Shown here: positions 8,601 through 15,304 of the stretch, in pieces
How positions within the stretch are numbered: the first letter of the stretch is position 1
Layout: the number at the start of each line of letters is the position of its first letter
Assembly (NCBI GenBank): GCA_026770595.1
Contig: MU634130.1
Span: 1-15,304, forward strand
DNA from: Ochromonadaceae sp. CCMP2298
Taxonomy: Eukaryota > Sar > Synurophyceae > Ochromonadales > Ochromonadaceae
DNA: 15,304 nucleotides
Reading direction: 5' to 3'
The notes under the pieces: generated by a model
Database searches by the model: none
What the model saw: only the letters and a program-made list of their open reading frames with translations
What the model was told of the DNA's origin: nothing
Translations under genes and position numbers: made by a program

Positions 8601-9351
8601 TATTTCCCATGGGATTACTAACCAGCACCCTTTCCCATATTCCCGTTCTCGCAGGGACTCATGGCAGCGGTGCAGACAGAGGGTCTGACCAACAAGCGCC
8701 TGGAGATATTCGGCCTACTTTGTGGGATGGACGTGCCTGGTCATGAGAAGGGGGACGCCTTCACGCCCAGCCAGTGCTCCTTCTACTTCCGATCGGTGGC
8801 CATTTTGTTCGGCAACAACCTTGAGCTGATGTCGGAATCGTTCGACTCATTCGTAAGTGTGCCTTTCTTGTGTCTGTCGTATCTGACCCGTTTCGGTTGT
8901 CTGTCCTTCCACGCGCTTGCACTGCCTGGCCTGCCTTCACTGTAGTGTACTGTACCTGCAAGCTTCGACAGTCCTCTGACCCTCTGACCCTCTAACGTGT
9001 CTTGTTTCTTTTCAGGAAATCGACCGCGAGATCGTGCTGGAGATGCTGTCTGACCTATTCCCTTTGATCGAGAAGCACGACGACCAGCTGGCCCAGCAGA
9101 TCATGTTCGAGGTCGTGGACCTGCCCCGCAACTCTTCAGCAACTCCCGGATCGACCCTGGAGTACAAGGTGAACATAGACGACCTGCTGTCGCTGGTGAT
9201 GGAGTACTACGAGAAGGAGGCCGAGCTGGACCCCGACGAGGAGTTCCTCTACACGCTTATCGGGCCAAACCCTGAAGAGGAGGTCGGAATTATGGCGCCG
9301 CCAAGGGAACCCTCCCTGCGCGGCCTGACGGATATTCTGCACAGCACATAA
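5609..9351 (+). CDS. Large helical/coiled-coil protein, 13 exons; possibly TSNAXIP1-like
   Basis: Exons: 5609-6254, 6326-6456, 6522-6644, 6706-6861, 6952-7074, 7225-7422, 7507-7650, 7730-7792, 7890-7935, 8022-8410, 8506-8556, 8655-8852 and 9016-9351. Together they give an uninterrupted 867-aa frame; all 12 introns are GT-AG (61-163 nt), ten of them phase 0. The start is the ATG in CCATGG at 5609. Residues 1-215 are polar and Ser-rich. 255-393 are helical and Cys-containing. 394-507 are highly charged and probably coiled coil, with Trp/Arg-rich LWYRWRKW near 414-421. 529-630 are basic, Ser/Pro-rich and likely disordered. 640-867 are a second helical part with RYGIKRLSDKFF and EIFGLLCGM, somewhat EF-hand-like near the end. 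The two-block plan faintly resembles the ciliary protein TSNAXIP1. That is a weak guess; the gene structure is far surer than the function. Confidence 0.75.
6869..6910. repeat. 21-bp tandem direct repeat in intron 4
   Basis: AATCGTACCCAAA starts at 6869 and again at 6890, with TTATG or CTATG following each, giving two 21-bp units. They lie inside the 90-nt intron 6862-6951, which is itself open in the frame of the gene. Confidence 0.75.
7102..7178. repeat. Heptamer minisatellite (TGTCCTC)n in intron 5
   Basis: Eleven consecutive 7-base units run from 7102 to 7178. Five perfect TGTCCTC units are followed by TGTCTTC, TGTCCTC, two TGTCCAG, TGTCCTA and TGTCCTG. The array lies within the 150-nt intron 7075-7224, making it one of the longest in this gene. 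The unit differs from common telomere repeats. Confidence 0.9.
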
Positions 9352-9541
9352 CGAATAACGAGATAACGAAATATTAAAACGAAATAGTATTCGTTGTTTA
9401 TTTGTCCATATTCGTTCTTCTGATGAATCAGAGCTCTTTCGGTGATGACTGGGCGAAGAATGTAGACATACGGGTTCCCCCACATAAAATGAAAGAATAC
9501 AGAATGTGTCCTTTTTACAAGTTAACATCAACGATGGTCTG
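9352..9541. other. Short AT-rich convergent spacer with shared 3' signals
   Basis: Both neighbouring genes end here, so the 190 bp must hold both transcript ends. AACGAATA (9350-9357) is inverted as TATTCGTT (9388-9395), and AACGA recurs several times between them. ATTAAA (9373-9378) could be a plus-strand polyadenylation signal, although it is close to the stop codon. No clear minus-strand AATAAA was seen. Confidence 0.5.
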
Positions 9542-12500
9542 TTACGCAATCAGTTGCTCGAGCTCCTCGCCCAGCTTATCGTCCTCGTCCTTGGACTCCT
9601 CGTACTCTGGAATGACCACGCGGCCCCTGGTCCCGTCCGCAGTGAGCAGCACCGTCATGATCGTGAGCATGGTCTTGTTGTCCGTCTTCTCGAAGCACCA
9701 GTCCTTCGAGTAGCTCTTGTACTCGAAATTGCGGGCCAGCACCACCTCCTTGAAAGTGTCGGGGTTGATCCGGAAGAAGGTGAACGACTGCCCGATGGTG
9801 GGGTTGAGCTGCTCGCGGAAGCTGCGCATCACGTGCTCGCGCATGATCTCCGCAGGCGCCTTCAGGTCCATCTTGATCGCGCCCAGTATGGTGGTCACGT
9901 CGTTGCCCTTGTCGTAGACCACGGAGATCTCGGTCTTGTCGTGGCTGCGCTTCCAGTACTCGAAGGGAGTCTCCTTGCTGCCCGCGCCCAGGGACTTGGT
10001 CACGCCCCGCAGCATGCGCAGGCCCGTCGCAGTGAAGCCGAAGAATATGCTGAGCATGCCCCAGACCTGCCTGCGCAGAGTGAAGTCGAAGCTCATCTGC
10101 ACGATGGAGACGCTCTGCATCAGCCACTCGTCTCTTGCTAGATTGGCCCGCAGCACCTGCCTCTGCAGAGAGACGAACCGGTCGCTGTCCTCTTCGAAGT
10201 TGGTGGAGAGCCACTGCAGCAGCTTGCCGTACTTGTGGTGCGCCACTGCCATCACCGCAGTGGCCTTCTGCGGCACATAGGACCTAGCTGCCTTCCTGCC
10301 CGCGAAGAAGAGCGGCTTGTAGTAGAATATGCGGGGAAGCTTTTTGTATATTTCTATAAAAGAGACGTCGTCCTGCAGCCAGGGGCGGTCCAGAGTGATG
10401 TGGTCCTCCGTGCACTCCTCCCTTAGCTCCGTGTCGAACAGAGAGACAGCGGGAATGCTTTCCTCCTTCTCCTTCTCGTCCTCCTCACCCCCGGAGCCGC
10501 TGCCCGTACTGGAAGCACTGGATGGCCGCTTCTTGGCGCCCCCCCCCGCATCCCCCTCCTTCTTGGAGCCATCCGAACTCTTCGAGCCCTTTGAGCCGGG
10601 ACGCTTTTTGCGCCCATAGCTCACCTGCTTGCGACCCGTCTCCTTGTCGCTGCCCCCACTGCCCTCGCTTTTCTCACTGCCCGCACTGCCGCTGCTGGTG
10701 GCGCTGCTGGCACTCGCAGGGCGCTTCTTCTTTTTAGCGATGATGGGCGGACACACACGGAAGGTGCCCCCCTTGATGGTGATAAACTCCATGACTGAGA
10801 GTAGTTCGCGCCACTTGCCGGGCAATATCTGGTTCATCTCTCGCTCCTGAGTGGAGGAAAGTGGGTGGAGTGTTACACATTATACACACGTTTACACACG
10901 TTACACATACACATGTTCCACACGTTACGTATTGGGCCTGTCAGTGCCTGTTCCTGCGCCTTAACCCCTCACCTCTTCAGTCAGCTCCAGGTCCACCTCC
11001 CAGGTGACCAAGGCGACCCTGCTGAACTTGTGCAGGCTCACGCGGAAGGGCAGAAGCATGCCCTTCCTGCGGCGCGCCAGCACGTGTTTCTGCAGAGTGC
11101 GCAGCCCCTCTCGGTCCACTAGGCACTGCTCGGCCTCCTGTAGACTCAGCTCCTGGGCGAGGTTCTGTGCAAAATATAATACGTGGGGCACAGGTGGTAA
11201 GAGGGCAGGGCAGGACAGGGAGTGGGTGCAAAGAAAGGGGGAGGGTGCAAGGTCAGCGCAAGGTCAAGCACACCCGAGGCCACTCCTCTGGAACAACTGC
11301 GCGACTGCCCTGCTCTGCTAATCTACTGCTGTATCCCCCTGTCCCACCGCTTTTTTAGTCGGGCTCACCTTCTTGTTTGCTTTGCGCATGTCCTTCTGGG
11401 CAGTGCTGGCTGCTAACTTCATCGCACGCAACCTAGTAGCGCTCAGCGCGCCACTCTCCTCGGCCTGCAAACAGATGTTCGCAACAAGGAATACGGAACA
11501 CGCAACAGTGCGGCAGAGATGGCAGGGAGGATATGGAGAGAAGAAAGTAGAGACAGAGAGGGGTTAGAATCCAGCAGTTGAAAAGATCTGCAGCGGTGGT
11601 GTACGTACCACTGCGTATGACGCTGATACAATCTCGTTGCGGGCAGAGGTCTCCTCCAGGTGGTGCTGCGTCTGCTGAAACCAGCGCCGCTGCAGCCTTA
11701 CGCCCACGCGCGCGCTCATGCGGCTGAGCATATTGGAGCGCGGCGCCTCGCTGAGGTGCTGCTCATGCTCGAGCAGCATCGCACACGCAGCGGACCACTT
11801 GCCCCCCACGCTCAGCTCCAGAATGTGGTGCATGTAGGCAGGGTACAGCTTCATCACGCGCTCCAGGGGTGTGTCCGACTTCAGCACTGGCGCTATGCCC
11901 AACAGGGACAAGAGCCTGTAGTGCAGAGAGGCGCGCTCGGCCTCCTCCAGGTGCCGCACGCGCATAAACTCCATCCGCTGTGTGAGAAAGGCCGACAACT
12001 GCAGGCGCTCGCGGTACCCCCTGTACACGCGCTGCACTGTGGCTGCGGCCCTCTCAATTTTCATCTTCTGCAGCTGCCTCTTGCGTGCCTCGAAGGCCTC
12101 CTTGACTGCGTTCTTGCGGGCTTCCTCCTCCTTTCTCTCCCTGTACTCCTTGACAGATTTACCCAGGAAGGGGATGCGCACCAGGGTGGGGGGATAGGAG
12201 GCCGGCGGCGTGCCGTACTCCACACGGTAGCAGCGGTTGCACCAGTCCTTGGTGAGCTTGCCGCTAGCCTGTGCCCCCAGCATCTCCGTCCACTGCGCCG
12301 CCAGGGCCCCGCACTGCTCGCACACGGGGCAGGTGCGCTGCACCACGTGGAAGCGCATGCGGCCCTTCCTGTGCATGACCACGAAGCAGGAGTCGCAGTA
12401 GCTGTCCTTGCAGGAAACGCAGTACCGCACGCCCAGCTGGAACTCGCACTGGACGCACTGCTCAATCAGCAGGTGCTCGTGCTGCTTGCGGTGACCCGAG

Positions 12501-14911
12501 CGGTGTGCCATGGCGTAGTCCATCGTGCAGAAGGGCTCGTCGCACTGAGCGCAGAAGCAGGTGGCGGTTCTGGCATCGCAGGTGCGGCAGGTCACGATAA
12601 GGCGCTCCTCCTCTACGGGCATGCGCGTCGCCACACCGCAGTCGTAGGCCCCCAGCAGCGGGGGCTTGCTCCAGAAGGAGCTGTTGGTGCGGGGGTTGGT
12701 CCAGTACTCGGCCTCTGTTTCTCCGTCGATGAACTTAGTGTACATGCTCTGCGCCAGACGGATTATGCGCTTGCGTCCCAGGAAGCTGCGCACCACGCCC
12801 TGCATTTTGCCGGCAGCTGTCGTCTGCCGAGAGCGCACCTTGCTCTTCTTGAGCGCCACCAGCTGCAGGGTGATGGTGCGCACGGCGTGGCGGTTGCGGT
12901 GGAAGGTCTGGATGGTCGAGGCGCCGTGCTCGATCGCCTCCCTCGCGAGGGCGACGGCCGAGGTGCCGCGGCCGTCCAGAAAGGTGCAGGCGCGTTTGTA
13001 GTCTTCAGTGGCGCACAGGTACTCCTGAGTGAAGCGAACCACCAGAGCAGCCTTCCCCTTCAGACTGCAGTATGAGAAATTGGCCAAGTTAAACTTGGGG
13101 TCCAGGATTTCCTCCTCCGGCTCCTTGTCTTTGTTGTCTCTGTCCCTATCCCTATCCCTGGTCCTGTCTCTGGCTCTATCCTTGCCCACCGCCTTACTCT
13201 TGCTGTCGCCCTTAGCCTCTCCGTCGAAGGCCTTGTGGGGGTCTATAGCCAGAAATCGGATGACAGCTAGGCATGTGAGTATCTCCAGGAACTGCAGGTA
13301 GTTGATGCGCTTCTCTGCGGGGCCCTTGGCCTTCGTGAACTCGATCTCCAGTAGGTTGCTGTTGATGTCCTGGTTCTTGTCCTTGTCCTTGTCTTTCACC
13401 ACGCCGCACTCCTTCATCAGCTTCAAAAGCTTTGACGACTCCAGACCGCCGTTCACGCAGTTCGCCACGAAGAGCTTCTGCAGCTCGTGCTGAGCCGAGT
13501 GGCTCTTCTTGCCAATGCCCGTCCAGAGGTTTTGAGCCACCCAGCGAGCGCTGGTGCTCTCGTAGCAGGAGCGCCCAGCGTCCCCCAGCTCCAGCAGCAT
13601 CCTCAGGCGCTGTGCCTTTCGCCTGACCCGCCTCAGAGAGAGCCTCACCAGTGCCCAGCGAACCATGCGATTTGCAGAGGTCACACGCAAGCGCAGCAGC
13701 TTCCGGAAGTTGTTGCGAGTAATGCGCGCCCTGCCCATGGACTGGATCTTCGTGACCGCGCTGCACCGTTTCTCCGAGCGATGCGTCTTGAAGCGCCAAA
13801 AGCATTGCAGCAGCCGCAGCGCCTTTTTCTTACGCCAGCGCCTAAAGACCCTCACACACCAGAGGTAGATGAGCGACATGCAGCGAAACTGCTTGTGGTG
13901 CAGCTTCTGCTGGCGCATGTGCCAAGCGGCGTGTTGGCGCCAAGAACACTGGATCTGCAGCGCCCTGGCGCCCATCTTCAGAAAGAACTTCTGGTTGCCG
14001 AGGCGCAGGTGGGGGAAGAAGAAGGAGGCTCGTCGCTGCAGGTAGTGCTCGGAGACGAACAGCCGTCGATCGTGCTTGAGCTTGGGGGAATGGAGGGGAT
14101 CGTCAGACCGGAGGCTCTTCGCATTGCTTTTGGAGGATACTGCGCTCCTGGGAGATTCCAGTGGTGATCCAGGGATATGCGTTTGATCCTCTGGAGTGGA
14201 AACGTCCGATTCGCTAAGTACTTCGTCCTCCTCGGCTGCAGCCGCTCCCTTCACCCCCTTCGCCCCAATCGCAAGCTCTGCACTCTCTGCGCCCCCCTGT
14301 AGCGCCGCCGCCATCTGCTCCCGCTGCTGCTCTACCTCCCAACGACGCCGCTTCGCCACCAGCATGCGGAAACGCTGGCCAATCTGCGGGTGCCTACAGC
14401 GCGCGATGGCTCTGCGGAAGAGGCACTGCACGAGGACTGCCGAGCTCTCTCGCTCCTTCAGCTCCAGCACGCGCTCCTTCCTAGAGCGACCGAAGCTGCA
14501 CCTGCCCAAGAAGCCGCGCACCACACGGCCAGCGATCAGACCTGCCTGGTCGCTCCGAACAGCGGCTTCTAGAATATCGTCGAAGTGGATGCGCTTACCA
14601 CCCCTCGACTTCATCACTGCTCGGAACAGAATCTTGTCGCGCAGCCGCTTTGCAACGAACTTCTCGTACTTAGCTTTCCATTCGCGCTTGCGCCGCCAAT
14701 GAAGATTGCGAAACCACAACTGTATCTTTCGCGCAGCGCCATTCGACCTGAAGGTGTACTGGTACACCCGCTCGCTGTCTTCGAAGTTACTCTCGTAGAG
14801 CACGTTCGCCTGGTACTTCTTCAAGGTCCGGTGCCGCCTACGACCCATGTATCCTCTGGCGATCTTCTGGATCTTGACCACCAAGACCGCCAGCTCGTCT
14901 GCGGTCTTCAT
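9542..14911 (-). CDS. Giant IQ-motif / p25-alpha-like / B-box protein, 4 exons
   Basis: Exons are 14911-11609, 11464-11369, 11164-10973 and 10846-9542 (1631 aa). The three introns (144, 204 and 126 nt) are all phase 0. The in-frame ATG at 14911 is the first after an upstream TGA. IQ-like motifs lie near residues 14 (IQKIARGYMGR, full consensus), 63, 130, 162, 320, 369, 389, 667, 706 and 959, so calmodulin or centrin-like light chains are probable partners. Residues 476-549 resemble a p25-alpha/TPPP domain (LMKECGVV, then EIEFTKAKG and RINYLQF), a fold of microtubule-binding and ciliary proteins. An Arg-Asp repeat is at 578-592. A WW-like YWTNPRTNSSFW follows (736-747). Two B-box fingers (C775-H813 and C819-H855) have ordered Cys/His ligands, with further CxxC pairs at about 861-866 and 891-894. 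A disordered Lys/Ser linker (1234-1327) leads to an unrecognised domain (1330-1631). I infer a calcium-responsive cytoskeletal or flagellar scaffold; the function is unproven. Confidence 0.82.
13133..13182. repeat. CCCTAT/CTGTCT low-complexity tract encoding Arg-Asp repeats
   Basis: Imperfect hexamer units (CCCTAT, CTGTCT) read on the minus strand encode alternating Arg-Asp and Arg-Thr-Arg-Asp dipeptides in the giant IQ protein. Hexamer units preserve the frame. The tract is followed by an acidic KDKEPEEE segment. Confidence 0.7.
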
Positions 14912-15304
14912 CGAGCTGGCCACTTGACCACCGCGTCCCCCTCGGGAGTGCGGTCAAAAGCAGCGATGCACCTTGCAGGCGTCCCACGTCTCTACCGCCT
15001 CGTGTCCTGCCCGACGGTGCCTTCGATCATCGTTGCAGCTTGCACGCGTCCCACGTCTCTACCGCCTCGCGTCCTGCCCGACGGTGCCCCTTCGTTCACA
15101 GACCAAGCGATGCCGAAGCCGAAGCACGTCCACGTTTGTCTGCGGGTCTTCACAAGTGATCAAGTCCCTGGAATCCAGCCCACAACGCAATGAATCCGCT
15201 GCAAGAGGTGAAAATAGTAATTTCGCGTCGACAGCAGAAAGTGGCGGTTTCCGGACGAGATTTTTAGGTGGCGCCGAGCTTTTTTCCCAGCACGAGGCCG
15301 CAGG
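14912..15304. promoter_or_regulatory. 5' flank of the giant IQ gene; right edge of window
   Basis: This should hold the minus-strand promoter and 5' UTR of the giant gene. It contains a 67-bp-period duplication (listed separately). On the minus strand an ATG at 15030 opens a 12-codon frame ending at 14992, a possible uORF. On the plus strand an ATG at 15190 opens a 25-codon frame (MNPLQEVKIV...) with a GAG|GTGAAA donor-like site at 15207/15208, so a divergent gene could begin here and continue outside the window. Neither is strong. Beyond 15210 the sequence becomes AT-richer with poly-T runs. Confidence 0.45.
14972..15094. repeat. Tandem duplication, two copies, 67-bp period
   Basis: Copy one (14972-15025) and copy two (15039-15094) share CGTCCCACGTCTCTACCGCC and CCTGCCCGACGGTGCC. 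They differ by two substitutions (14978/15045 and 15003/15070) and a 2-base CC insertion in copy two. They lie about 60-180 bp upstream of the start codon of the giant IQ gene. Confidence 0.88.

Noticed and set aside
11660-13075. 471-codon open frame on the plus strand, antisense to the giant gene
   Set aside because: It is rich in His/Leu/Ala from the GC-rich complement of the coding strand, shows no domain, and lies fully opposite the well-supported IQ/B-box exon.
14921-14923. GTG as the start of the giant protein, four residues before the ATG
   Set aside because: Nuclear eukaryotic genes rarely start at GTG, and the ATG at 14911-14909 is available in the same frame.

Overview
The window is nuclear DNA of a eukaryote, most likely a flagellated protist or alga. 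The genes are broken by short GT-AG introns (61-204 nt, 17 placed here), are not in operons, and are far more GC-rich in exons than in the AT-rich gaps. A stramenopile is my best guess, because a very large protein combining IQ motifs, B-box fingers and a p25-alpha-like domain suits that group. This is a weak inference; nothing in the window fixes the taxon.

Layout. 1-508 is non-coding and unusually rich in direct and inverted repeats. 509-2132 (minus) is a three-exon gene for a TDP2-like 5'-tyrosyl-DNA phosphodiesterase. 2133-2913 is a divergent promoter region. 2914-5061 (plus) is an apparently intronless choline-transporter-like (CTL/SLC44/Pns1) membrane protein. 5062-5608 is a spacer and promoter with pyrimidine-rich tracts. 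5609-9351 (plus) is a 13-exon gene for an 867-residue helical, partly coiled-coil protein of unknown role, with a weak resemblance to the ciliary TSNAXIP1 plan. 9352-9541 is a short AT-rich convergent spacer. 9542-14911 (minus) is one four-exon gene for a protein of about 1631 residues. It carries about ten IQ-like motifs, a p25-alpha/TPPP-like domain, a WW-like segment, two B-box zinc fingers, a disordered linker and an unrecognised C-terminal domain of about 300 residues. It can easily be mistaken for two genes, but three in-frame introns join the pieces. 14912-15304 is its 5' flank, with a 67-bp-period tandem duplication.

How the genes relate. I see no metabolic pathway linking them. The TDP2-like and transporter genes share a divergent promoter region. 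The last two genes are tail to tail, and both look like cytoskeletal or ciliary components, which fits a flagellated cell. The features most worth a second look are the giant multi-domain protein, the strong phase-0 bias of introns (15 of 17), the stop-free introns of length divisible by three, and the nested repeats at the left end. I found no CRISPR array, mobile-element gene, rRNA or tRNA.
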